From positions 1-39,639 of the forward strand of contig CAZQGO010000025.1 of NCBI GenBank assembly GCA_964593065.1: 39,639 nt of DNA, read 5' to 3'. This DNA is from CAZQGO01 sp964593065. GTDB lineage: Bacteria; Oederibacteriota; JAAXVQ01. Shown one piece after another: positions 1 to 8,761 of the stretch. Position numbers and translations under genes: made by a program. Numbering within the stretch: position 1 is the stretch's first letter; the number at the start of each line of letters is the position of its first letter. Below the pieces are notes generated by a model. That model did no database searches and was not told where the DNA came from. It saw nothing but the letters and a program-made list of their open reading frames with translations.

Positions 1-3000
1 GTGCAAGCGATCCTGCCTTCCACGCTGGCCCTGGGCGACGAGCGGGTGCGGGGCGTAGCCCCCGCCCTCCGGGGCGTCTTGGAACCAGGAATCGGCGGCG
101 TGATGCCGTTCCTGAAGGCCTGGTGGGTGAACCGGGGGAATCCCAGCGAAGCCGTGCGGGCGCGGCGCGAGGCCGCGTACGACGCGCGCACTGCCTGGTG
201 GCTGGAATTCCTCATGTCGACCCCGGCGGGCGCGGCCATTTGGTTCCTGATGCGGCGGGACGGTTACCTGGAGGGCTTGTCCCCCGGAACCCGGCAGCTG
301 GCGTGGCTGGTGCCGGCCGCGCAGTTCTTCTTCCTGTGCGCCACGGCCGGGTTGGTTCTTTTTACGGGCAATCCGGCGTGGCTCCGCATCGGACTATCTT
401 CTATCTGGGGCGCATTTGCCGGCTATCATTTCCTGGAGGGCCCCCGCCGCGCCAGGGCTCCGACCCGAAACCGGGTGCTGGCTATGCTGCTGGCGGTCGG
501 GAACGTGGCCTTCCTGGTTCTCCTGCCGGCGTCCTGCCCCTGGCTGGCCGTGGTCCTGGCCGGGATCGGCATGGGTCTGCTTTCCCACGGGGCCGTGAAT
601 CTCGCGGCCGGCGCGGTTCAGACGTTGCGCGTATGGAGGGGTTCGTATCGCGCGCGGCGACTGCAAGGGATGCTGGAAAAGCCGGTGGAAGGCTTGCCGG
701 ACCTCGCCCGGCTGCTGGCGCAACGGCAGTACGCCCGGGCGAACGAAGTTCTTTTGCAGGCCGTGGCTCAACTAGGGACGGCGGACTGGGAGGATGCCCG
801 CGGCTGGAAAGACCTCGTCCTCCCCTGGCTGGAACGCCTGCAGGCTGAGCGCCGCCTCCCTGCCGATTTGCGGATCTGGCTGGAGGGGATGCACGAGGGA
901 AGGCCTCTGGTGTGGGTGTTTTCCCAGCTGGATCAGATCGCCTCGCTCCTGGGCCATGTTTCCAATGTCTCGGAGGAGCAGGCCCGGGATTCTGCAGCCC
1001 GCTGGCTGGATTCGGTGGAGTGGGAGGGCGAAGCCGCATCGCCCCGGCGCGTCGCAGGCCGTTACCGCATCTTGAAGCAGCAATCACCGAGCCCGGAAAG
1101 CGGCATCACCGCCTTCGAGGCTTGGGATGAAATCTCGCAGCGCCGCGTGGCCTTGAAATTGTCGCCGCCGCACAGTTCGGTCCTGCTGGTCCGCGAGTAT
1201 TTGATCCTGCAGCGCCTGGGAACCCTGAACGAAATCGACGGCGGCCGGCTGGAAACGCCGTATGGGGAGATGGTATTCATCGCCGAGGATTGGCTGGGCT
1301 TCCTCTCCTTGCAACACGCCTGGTATTTTTGGGGCTTCCATGCTCAGGATCTGCCGTACCTGGCCTACGGCTTGCTGTGGGAACTGGCCCGCGCGCACGA
1401 CCGCCGGATCATCCATAATGATCTTAAACCCAGCAATATCCTTATACCCGTCGGCCAGGATTATCCACCCGGCGATCCCCGGTATTGGGCGCGGCCCTCT
1501 CTGATCGACTGGAGCATCGCGGCGCAGCTTCCGCTAGGCCGCGAGTATCTGCTTTCACCGATTCCGTTCGGGACTCCCGGCTGGAGGGCGCCCGAGAGCG
1601 AAATCAACGCGGGCCACTCCATGGCGGTCGTCAGCGCGAAATCGGATCTCTACGTGTTGGGCCTGGTTCTGTATTCCGCCCTGCACTCCAGCTCGGGCCT
1701 TGCCATATCCCCGGAACTGGAGGAGTTCCTTCGCACCTTGACGGCCCGCGACCCCGAGCAGCGCTATGCCACGGCGCGGGACGCCCTGGCGGCCCTGGAA
1801 AGGATCAAACCCGATTTGCGGGCTTTCCGTCCCGACTGGGCCGCCGCCGAGCCCTCCTTCGGCGGCGTGCTGCCGTTCGTGAAGGCCTGGTGGGCGAACC
1901 GGGGCAACCCGGATGAGGCGACGCGGGCGCGGCGCGAGGCTGATTATGACACGCGCACGGCCTGGTGGCTGGAGAACGGCCTGCTATACGGCGTCTCCGC
2001 AATTCCTGTGCTGATCGGCATTCTGGGATTCGGCCTGCCGTTCCTGGCCACGGCCGGAGCGGGGTACGCACTGGTCTGGGCCCTGTTTGCCCCTCTGCAT
2101 TACCTGGACACCTCGGCCGGCACGGCCACGGCAGGACAACGCCGCGCGGCCTGGGTCATTGCGGGGATCAACCTTATCCTTGTGCCCGCGATGCTGCTCG
2201 CGCCTTGGGCCATCTGGCCGGTGCTGGGCGCATCCTTCATCGTGCACGGGATCGTGAACAGGTATCTTGCCCCGGCCTTGACGAAGCCCGGAGAGGTGAA
2301 TTCCCGCAACCTCGACCGGCAGTGGCAGGCCCTGGGGCAGCGTGATTTTCCGCGGGATGAGAGCGGAAACTACCGGCCTTTCACCCGCGAGGAAATACTC
2401 GCGAGAATGCGCCGGAAGGCCAGCGAAATCGCGCGCACACTGCCGGCCGGCGGTCCCGAGGCCTCGGCTTTCGACGAATACGTCGAAAAACTGGCGCCGG
2501 CGGTCTGGGATGCGGAAGCGGGCAAGATGGCCTACTCGGAGCGTCGGTCCCTGGTCGACAACGGGGAAGACGCGCGGAATCCTTCCGTGCAGGACCTGGA
2601 ACGGGCCGGGCGCGCCTTGCCCTATTTCGCCTTCCTCTCGGAATGGAGACCGGTTCCGGGTTCCGCGGCGGGTCCGGGGCAGCCGCCCCGGCTTGAACCC
2701 CGCTTCCCGGGAGCGCGGGACCTCTGCCTGGCGCGGGCCGACGGCAGCGTCTACGAGACGAAGTACTATTCACACCTGCTGAGCGGCGAAGCCGCGACGT
2801 CTTCACCGAGGATGATCACGGTTTCGCGGCACAGCCTGGAGGATATCGCCAACTCCTTGAAAAACATGGCGGAAGCGGCCGCCCGCGCCAGCGGGAACTA
2901 CGCGGCCTACGCGCGCGAAATCCTGGCCCGCCTGGATGCGGCCTACCGGCAGGACCCGCGGATGCGGCAGGCCGCCGACCGGCTGGCGCAGCAACTGCGG

Positions 3001-5598
3001 GCGTCTGGCGTTCTGGAAGGCGCAACGCGTTTCCGGATTTTGGACGAGGCGGGGATCGGAAGCTATTCCTGGTTCCTGATTTTCGTCCTGCGCCGGTACT
3101 TCCCGGGAAGCGAGGCCCGGACCTACGCGGGCAACAGCGGCCTGAGCGGACGTTACAATGAGGAGAGCGTCCCGCCCCTGTTCTTCCTGGAGCGGGCGAG
3201 AATTCCCGACGTGCCCGAGATGAACCCGGACGAATTGAACGCCGCCTTCGGGTTGAACGTCACGCAGGCCCTCGAAATCATTTATGCGGTGGGGAGTCTG
3301 GCCGCCACCCTGCCGCAGCCGGTGCGGGTCGATCCCGAAAAGATCGATCGGCTCCTGCAAGGCTTTTCGCCCGCGACCCCGGAAGTCCGGCTCGGATCGT
3401 TCCTGCGCAGCCTGTTCATTTACAACGGCGCCGTGGAATTCCGCAGCCGTTACCCCCGCTTTAGCGATCCAGGCGCCGCCACGGCCGCCGGGAAAGCACA
3501 GCCCGGTTCCCTCGAACCAGGAACGCACGTGCTGCAGCGCAACTTCCGGCTGGACGTCCTGCCCGGCGTGCGTTCGGGACTCTTGTTCCTCCTGGGAGCC
3601 GGGTTTGTCTTCGTGCGCGCCGCCGCGGCCCTGGGCGGCGCGTCCCGCGTCTCCGTGCCCACCGCCGCGGAACTGAGACAGAATAACCGTCTGCAGGACC
3701 TGCTGCGGGCGCATTTCCCGGAGAAGGATTTCACGGTCGGGCGCTTCTCGCCGGACCGGGTCGAAATCCGCGTCTTGACTCCGGCGGTGGGGTTCTTCCA
3801 CTATGCGCAGGGGCTGCTGGGCGGATATTATGCCGAGGAAGCGCAAGATGGTGTCAACCAGCCTGTGATCTACGTACCCGCCGGGGTGCTGGCGTGGTTC
3901 GAACGGGGCGCCCGTGAAACCCGCGCGCAGGTTCCGAATGCCGCCGAACGCCTTTTGGCCCGGCTGGCGGAAGCCCGGCTGGCCCAGATCGTGGAACAAC
4001 AAAGCCTGCGCTATTACGGCCAAACTCGTTTCGCCCTCCTGCTGCAGCGCCTCGGCCTGGATGTTTTCGCCATCATGGGTTCGGCCGCCGCGCGCTGGGA
4101 AAAACTGCCGCGCGGGGCAACGCCCTCCGAATATTTCCGGCAGACGTCCTCCGAACTGGCCGTGGGCGGAGACGCCCTGGCCCTGTTGTTTGATTCCTAT
4201 CTCCAGGAAGCAGCGGCCCTGCTGCCCGGCCTGGAGTATCAGTCCTTCAGCCGGAACGTGGACTCCCGACTGACGCAGTTGCACCGGGACGGGGCGCGCG
4301 TCAACCTGCAGACCGTTCTGGACGCCCTGCCGGACAGCGGCCGGTACCTGGGGGCCCTGTGGCGGGACGCTGAGGCGCTGGAGCCCGAGTCCCGGGCGCT
4401 CATGCTGAACAACATCATGGACGTGCTGGTGCGGCAGCAGGACCTTTCCGGGCGTTCTCCGGACGACTGGGCCCGGGCCGCGCGCCGGGGCGCGCCGGCC
4501 GGCGATTCCCGAAGGAAGTTGTCGGTGCTGGCCCTGCCCGGGGCGGCGCGCGCGATGCATGCGCAAGTCGGCCGGGTCCTGGAGGCCTTGCGCGCCGAAC
4601 CCGGCACGGCGAACACCGCGGGCCTGATCGCGCGCCTGGAGGCCCTGGACCGGGTGCTGGCCCAGGCCGCCAAATCAGAGCCGGGCCGGGTCGTGGGCGC
4701 GGACCAAGAGGCCGCGCCGGTTCTGGCCGCGGAAATCGAACGCGCTTTGAACCGGGATGCGCCCAGCGTCTGGCGGCTCGGCGAAGAATTCCGGGAGCGC
4801 GTGACCGGCTTGGCCGTGCCGCGCTGGCCGACCGTGGACGTGGACGGGAAAACCGTGGCCTGGCGGAGCGTGATGCTCGCGGTCCACGAATCGTCCCTCA
4901 CCTCCCTGATCGGCGCGGTGCTGCAGGGGCGGCGGCTGCGCCGGGCCGAGCTCACGCGCTTCGACGGACGCGGCGACGCGATCCCGCAGAATCTGTCCGC
5001 CGCCCCGCTGGGATACGCCAGCCGCTTCCGCTTGCTGCTGGCGCGTCTGATGCCGCAGGTCGTGGCCAACCGCCTGCACGCGATCGTGGCGCAGCAGCAG
5101 GCGCTGGCATACTTGGCCTGGCTGGTCTCCAACCTGGGCGAGGCCCGCAACAGCCCGTTGGCCCGGGCCCTGGCCACACCCGGAACCCCGGTCTGGAAGG
5201 CCTACGTCCGGCTGGCGCTGGCGGCTTCGGCCGACCGCCGGCGGCTCGCCCGCCTGCAGCTCGATTTCGGCCTGACGCTGTTCCAATTCATGCGCAACCA
5301 TGAGGAATTCACCGAGGCCGAGCAGGTGGCGAATCTGGCCTGTTACGCCCGGCTGCTGGGCCGGATGCAGTGCCTGCCGACGGCTGCCATCGGTGCCCAG
5401 CAAAGCGCCCTGGTGCCTGCCGCCTGGCGCACTTCCGAGCCCTTCCGCGTGCCGGCCGTGCTGTTGAGTCCCGGCCACAGCGGGCCCTTGGGAACGGTCG
5501 CGGACTTCCTGGAACGCTTCCATTACGCCCTGGACAACCGCGTCCTGCAGAGGTTCCTACGCAAAGGTTTCTGGCATTCCTTCAGCGGCGCGGCTTGA
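1..5598 (+). CDS. Giant membrane protein with a kinase-like domain between two copies of a membrane module (start possibly outside window)
   Basis: The reading frame is open from the first base (GTG at 1), so the true start may lie upstream; 1,865 codons are visible. Residues about 31-68 and 621-658 are near-identical segments built around F-x-K-A-W-W-x-N-R-G-N-P and T-A-W-W-L-E. Each is followed by several hydrophobic helices ending near H-G-x-V-N (to about 205 and 770), so a membrane module is duplicated. Between them, about 352-600, lies a protein-kinase-like fold: VALK lysine K386, H-N-D-L-K-P-S-N with D474, D-W-S in place of D-F-G (D503), and A-P-E at 530-532. The glycine-rich loop is degenerate. 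Residues from about 770 to 1865 are Ala/Arg/Leu-rich with one more hydrophobic stretch near 1195, and I recognise no family there. The kinase could be active or a pseudokinase. A sensory or envelope role is a guess from architecture. No neighbour hints at function, and leuS downstream has its own promoter. Confidence 0.75.
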   Translation: MQAILPSTLALGDERVRGVAPALRGVLEPGIGGVMPFLKAWWVNRGNPSEAVRARREAAYDARTAWWLEFLMSTPAGAAIWFLMRRDGYLEGLSPGTRQLAWLVPAAQFFFLCATAGLVLFTGNPAWLRIGLSSIWGAFAGYHFLEGPRRARAPTRNRVLAMLLAVGNVAFLVLLPASCPWLAVVLAGIGMGLLSHGAVNLAAGAVQTLRVWRGSYRARRLQGMLEKPVEGLPDLARLLAQRQYARANEVLLQAVAQLGTADWEDARGWKDLVLPWLERLQAERRLPADLRIWLEGMHEGRPLVWVFSQLDQIASLLGHVSNVSEEQARDSAARWLDSVEWEGEAASPRRVAGRYRILKQQSPSPESGITAFEAWDEISQRRVALKLSPPHSSVLLVREYLILQRLGTLNEIDGGRLETPYGEMVFIAEDWLGFLSLQHAWYFWGFHAQDLPYLAYGLLWELARAHDRRIIHNDLKPSNILIPVGQDYPPGDPRYWARPSLIDWSIAAQLPLGREYLLSPIPFGTPGWRAPESEINAGHSMAVVSAKSDLYVLGLVLYSALHSSSGLAISPELEEFLRTLTARDPEQRYATARDALAALERIKPDLRAFRPDWAAAEPSFGGVLPFVKAWWANRGNPDEATRARREADYDTRTAWWLENGLLYGVSAIPVLIGILGFGLPFLATAGAGYALVWALFAPLHYLDTSAGTATAGQRRAAWVIAGINLILVPAMLLAPWAIWPVLGASFIVHGIVNRYLAPALTKPGEVNSRNLDRQWQALGQRDFPRDESGNYRPFTREEILARMRRKASEIARTLPAGGPEASAFDEYVEKLAPAVWDAEAGKMAYSERRSLVDNGEDARNPSVQDLERAGRALPYFAFLSEWRPVPGSAAGPGQPPRLEPRFPGARDLCLARADGSVYETKYYSHLLSGEAATSSPRMITVSRHSLEDIANSLKNMAEAAARASGNYAAYAREILARLDAAYRQDPRMRQAADRLAQQLRASGVLEGATRFRILDEAGIGSYSWFLIFVLRRYFPGSEARTYAGNSGLSGRYNEESVPPLFFLERARIPDVPEMNPDELNAAFGLNVTQALEIIYAVGSLAATLPQPVRVDPEKIDRLLQGFSPATPEVRLGSFLRSLFIYNGAVEFRSRYPRFSDPGAATAAGKAQPGSLEPGTHVLQRNFRLDVLPGVRSGLLFLLGAGFVFVRAAAALGGASRVSVPTAAELRQNNRLQDLLRAHFPEKDFTVGRFSPDRVEIRVLTPAVGFFHYAQGLLGGYYAEEAQDGVNQPVIYVPAGVLAWFERGARETRAQVPNAAERLLARLAEARLAQIVEQQSLRYYGQTRFALLLQRLGLDVFAIMGSAAARWEKLPRGATPSEYFRQTSSELAVGGDALALLFDSYLQEAAALLPGLEYQSFSRNVDSRLTQLHRDGARVNLQTVLDALPDSGRYLGALWRDAEALEPESRALMLNNIMDVLVRQQDLSGRSPDDWARAARRGAPAGDSRRKLSVLALPGAARAMHAQVGRVLEALRAEPGTANTAGLIARLEALDRVLAQAAKSEPGRVVGADQEAAPVLAAEIERALNRDAPSVWRLGEEFRERVTGLAVPRWPTVDVDGKTVAWRSVMLAVHESSLTSLIGAVLQGRRLRRAELTRFDGRGDAIPQNLSAAPLGYASRFRLLLARLMPQVVANRLHAIVAQQQALAYLAWLVSNLGEARNSPLARALATPGTPVWKAYVRLALAASADRRRLARLQLDFGLTLFQFMRNHEEFTEAEQVANLACYARLLGRMQCLPTAAIGAQQSALVPAAWRTSEPFRVPAVLLSPGHSGPLGTVADFLERFHYALDNRVLQRFLRKGFWHSFSGAA

Positions 5599-5620
5599 TT
5601 TCCCCCCGCCTCCGTTTTCA

Positions 5621-5649
5621 TTGACCGCCTATTTTGCCCGTGCTATAAT
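5621..5649 (+). promoter_or_regulatory. Sigma-70 promoter for leuS, extended -10
   Basis: A TTGACC -35 box at 5621-5626 and a perfect TATAAT -10 box at 5644-5649 are separated by 17 nt. TGC directly precedes the -10 box, giving an extended -10 element. It lies 23 nt after the stop codon of the giant gene and 42 nt before the leuS GTG, so it marks the start of the leuS transcript. Confidence 0.85.
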
Positions 5650-5691
5650 CACCGAAATTTACAATGATATTTTGCGTTCGGAGGCTTGGCG

Positions 5692-8169
5692 GTGGACGTT
5701 GTGTACGATTTCAAGGCCCTGGAAGCCAAGTGGCACGCCTATTGGGAACAGATCAAATTGGGGCAGGTGCACGAGGACCCGTCCAAGCCGAAATACTACT
5801 GCCTGGTCATGTTCCCGTATCCCTCGGGGTCCAACCTTCACATGGGCCACGTCCGCAACTATTCCATCGGAGACGTCATCGCGCGCTATAAAATCATGCG
5901 CGGCTTCAATGTCCTGAATCCCATGGGCTGGGACGCATTCGGCCTGCCGGCCGAGAACGCGGCCATCAAGAGCCACATCCATCCGCACGCATACACGCGG
6001 GACAACATCGCCGTCATGACCGGGCAGCTCAAGGCCCTGGACCTGGTCTACGACTGGAGCCGCGAGCTGGCGACCTGCGACGAGGAGTATTACCGCTGGA
6101 CGCAGTGGCTGTTCCTGAAGTTTTTCGAGTCCGGCCTGGCGTACAAGAAAATGAGCCCGGTGAACTGGTGCGAGACCTGCCACACGGTGCTGGCCAACGA
6201 GCAGGTCGTGGACGGGACGTGCTGGCGCTGCCACGAGCCGGTCCGGAAAAAGGACCTGGAGCAGTGGTATCTCAAGATCACGGACTACGCCCAGCGGCTC
6301 CTGGACGACCTGCGCGGCCTGACCCGCTGGCCCGAGCGCGTCAAGGTCATGCAGGAGAACTGGATCGGGCGCTCCGAGGGCGTGGAGTTCGACCTGGCCG
6401 TGGACGGTACGGGCCGGACCCTGACGGTTTTCACCACCCGCATCGACACGGTGTTCGGCGTCACCTACCTGTCCATCGCCCCCGAGCATCCCCTGCTGGC
6501 GGAACTGCTGGCCGGGCGGCCCCAGGAGCGGGCCGTGAAGGAGTTCGCCGAACGCGTGCGGCAGCAGAGCGAGATCGAGCGTTCCGCCACGGACAAGCCC
6601 AAGCAGGGCGTGGACACGGGGCTGCGGGTGATCAACCCGGTCAACGGCGAGAAAGTGCCCCTGTACGCCGCCGATTACGTGCTGATGGAATACGGCACCG
6701 GCGCCATCATGGCCGTGCCGGCCCACGACCAGCGCGATTTCGAATTCGCCCGCGCGCACGGCCTGCCGGTCCGGGCCGTCATCCAGCCTCCCGGAGAGGC
6801 GCTCGATCCGGCGGCCATGACCGCCGCCTTCGTGGGGGAGGGCGTGCAGGTCAACAGCGGCGACTTCGACGGCCTGTCCAATCTCCGGGCCCAGGACCGC
6901 ATCGCCGCCTGGATGGAGGCGAAAGGCCTGGGGCGCCGGGTGGTGAATTACCGCCTGCGGGACTGGCTCATTTCGCGCCAGCGGTACTGGGGCTGCCCGA
7001 TCCCGGTGCTGTACTGCCGGGAGTGCGGCGTCGTGCCCGTGCCCGAAGCGGACCTGCCCGTGCGCCTGCCGCTTGACCTGCCTTACCGGGCCTCCGGCAT
7101 GCTCGAGTCCTCGCCGGCCTTCGTGCAGGCCGCCTGCCCGAAATGCGGCGGGCCGGCGCGCCGCGAGACCGACACCATGGATACCTTCATCGATTCCTCC
7201 TGGTATTACCTGCGCTACGTTTCCCCGCGGGACCCCCGCCGGGCCTTCGACCCGGCCGCGGCCCGCTACTGGATGCCCGTGGACCAGTACATCGGCGGCA
7301 TCGAGCACGCCATCCTGCACCTGCTGTATTCCCGCTTCTTCACCAAATTCCTGCACGACCGGGGCCTGGTGGAGTTCGACGAACCCTTCCAGGCCCTGTT
7401 CACGCAGGGCATGGTGCTGAAAGACGGGCAGGTCATGTCCAAATCCCGCGGCAACACCGTTTCCGCGGACGACATGCTGGAGCGCTACGGCGGGGACACC
7501 ACGCGCGGTTTCATCCTGTTCGCCTCTCCGCCGGACAAGGAACTGGAATGGAACGAGCAGGGCGTGGAGGGCATTCACCGCTTTCTCAAACGCATCTGGG
7601 CGTTTTACCGCCGCTGGCTGGAAGCGATGCGCCAGGCTCCGCCGCTGCCGGAGACGCTGACGGACACGGACCGGGCCGTGCGCCGCCGCCTGCACCAGAC
7701 CGTGCGCCGGGTCAGCCAGGACTTGGAGCAGGATTTCAAATTCAACACCGCCATCGCCGCCATGATGGAACTGGTGAACGAGCTGACCGCCCTGCCCGAG
7801 CCGGACGAGGCCTCGCGCCCGGGCCGGCTGGCCGTGGTGGCCGAAGCCGGGCAGGTCCTGGCCCGCTTAAGCGCGCCCTTTTTCCCGCACCTGGCCGAGG
7901 AGCTGTGGGAGGCGATCGGCCGCGTGCCCTCCGTCTTTCAGCAGCCCTGGCCGGATTTCGATCCCGAGGCGGCGGCGGAGGAGCAGGTGACCGTGGTGCT
8001 GCAGGTGAACGGCAAGGTCCGCAGCAAGCTCATGGTCGCGCCCGGGACCCCGGAGCCGCGGCTGCGCGAGCTGGCCTTGGCGGAAGAACGCGTGCGGTCA
8101 CTCCTGCAGGGACGCGAGGCGCGCAAGGTCATCGTGGTCCCGGACAAGCTGGTCAACGTGGTCGTTTGA
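5692..8169 (+). CDS. leuS: Leucyl-tRNA synthetase
   Basis: Class I aminoacyl-tRNA synthetase that charges tRNA-Leu in the cytoplasm; 825 residues, the usual bacterial length. The HIGH motif reads HMGH (50-53) after a typical F-P-Y-P-S-G segment, and the KMSKS loop reads VMSKS (581-585), a variant I recall from other bacterial LeuRS. The CP1 editing domain is present, with T-T-R-I-D-T and the G-T-G-A-I-M-A-V-P-A-H-D segment. Cysteine pairs around residues 160-185 and 440-485 suggest zinc-binding knobs. I chose the GTG at 5692 because GGAGG at 5680-5684 sits 7 nt upstream; the in-frame TTG at 5686 is too close to that site. It is the first gene of a leuS, lptE-like, holA run. Confidence 0.97.
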   Translation: MDVVYDFKALEAKWHAYWEQIKLGQVHEDPSKPKYYCLVMFPYPSGSNLHMGHVRNYSIGDVIARYKIMRGFNVLNPMGWDAFGLPAENAAIKSHIHPHAYTRDNIAVMTGQLKALDLVYDWSRELATCDEEYYRWTQWLFLKFFESGLAYKKMSPVNWCETCHTVLANEQVVDGTCWRCHEPVRKKDLEQWYLKITDYAQRLLDDLRGLTRWPERVKVMQENWIGRSEGVEFDLAVDGTGRTLTVFTTRIDTVFGVTYLSIAPEHPLLAELLAGRPQERAVKEFAERVRQQSEIERSATDKPKQGVDTGLRVINPVNGEKVPLYAADYVLMEYGTGAIMAVPAHDQRDFEFARAHGLPVRAVIQPPGEALDPAAMTAAFVGEGVQVNSGDFDGLSNLRAQDRIAAWMEAKGLGRRVVNYRLRDWLISRQRYWGCPIPVLYCRECGVVPVPEADLPVRLPLDLPYRASGMLESSPAFVQAACPKCGGPARRETDTMDTFIDSSWYYLRYVSPRDPRRAFDPAAARYWMPVDQYIGGIEHAILHLLYSRFFTKFLHDRGLVEFDEPFQALFTQGMVLKDGQVMSKSRGNTVSADDMLERYGGDTTRGFILFASPPDKELEWNEQGVEGIHRFLKRIWAFYRRWLEAMRQAPPLPETLTDTDRAVRRRLHQTVRRVSQDLEQDFKFNTAIAAMMELVNELTALPEPDEASRPGRLAVVAEAGQVLARLSAPFFPHLAEELWEAIGRVPSVFQQPWPDFDPEAAAEEQVTVVLQVNGKVRSKLMVAPGTPEPRLRELALAEERVRSLLQGREARKVIVVPDKLVNVVV

Positions 8170-8180
8170 CACGGCGGGCA

Positions 8181-8229
8181 CCTCGCCGGGCCGGGGACCG
8201 GGAACCGGCGCGAGGCATTTCATCTTTTT
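8181..8229 (+). terminator. Possible intrinsic terminator or attenuator between leuS and the lptE-like gene
   Basis: An inverted repeat pairs 8181-8189 (CCTCGCCGG) with 8205-8215 (CCGGCGCGAGG, two extra bases), with a 15-nt loop. It is followed by a T-rich run ending in TTTTT at 8225-8229. This resembles a rho-independent terminator, but the ribosome binding site of the next gene begins straight after it and no separate promoter is evident, so partial read-through is likely. Confidence 0.4.
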
Positions 8230-8239
8230 GGGGGGAAGC

Positions 8240-8761
8240 ATGCGAAACTTCAAACGGGCGTTGGGATGGGCGTTGGCGGTGGCGGGATTGCTGGGCGCGG
8301 CGGGTTGCACGGACGTGGCCATCCGGCCGGGGTTGCCGGCTTACATGTCGAAACTGGCCATCCCGACCTTCCAGAACCGGACGGGCGAGCCGAACCTGGA
8401 GAATGAACTGACGCAGCAGCTGACCCAGGATTTCCTGGTGGACGGCCGGCTGTCGCTCACGGACCCGGACCAGGCGGACGCGGTTCTGCAGGGCACCATC
8501 ATCAAGTACGTCAAGGAACCGCTGCTGCTGGACGTGCACAACACGCCCCAGCAATACAAGCTGCGCATGGTGCTGCACCTCGCGCTCAAGGACACGCAGG
8601 CCGGCAAGAGCCTCTGGACCGAGGACGGATTCGAGGACAGCACCACCTATTACGTGGCCAATACGCTGGGCATCCCGGCCGAAACCGAGCAGGACGCGCG
8701 CCGGCGCCTCATCCAGCAGATTTCCCGGCGTATCGTGGCCAGGGTGATCGAGGGGTTCTAG
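8240..8761 (+). CDS. LptE-like LPS-assembly lipoprotein
   Basis: The product is a 173-residue lipoprotein: basic N-terminus, hydrophobic stretch 7-22 and a lipobox ending A-A-G-C with the acylated cysteine at position 23. The mature part has the LptE/LPS-assembly lipoprotein pattern: an early I-P-x-F-x-N-R-T segment, a strand rich in D-x-A-D-A-V-L-x-G-x-I, and a C-terminal helix with paired arginines. LptE plugs the LptD barrel and helps deliver lipopolysaccharide to the outer leaflet, so it implies a diderm envelope. The ATG at 8240 follows a GGGGGA site; an in-frame TTG at 8228 would put charged residues ahead of the signal without its own site. The stop codon abuts the holA GTG, implying coupled translation. 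The family call rests on pattern and gene order, so the symbol is left blank. Confidence 0.75.
   Translation: MRNFKRALGWALAVAGLLGAAGCTDVAIRPGLPAYMSKLAIPTFQNRTGEPNLENELTQQLTQDFLVDGRLSLTDPDQADAVLQGTIIKYVKEPLLLDVHNTPQQYKLRMVLHLALKDTQAGKSLWTEDGFEDSTTYYVANTLGIPAETEQDARRRLIQQISRRIVARVIEGF

Noticed and set aside
2803..4566. A 587-codon minus-strand frame inside the giant gene.
   Set aside because: No ribosome binding site, promoter or recognisable domain; composition is typical of an antisense shadow.
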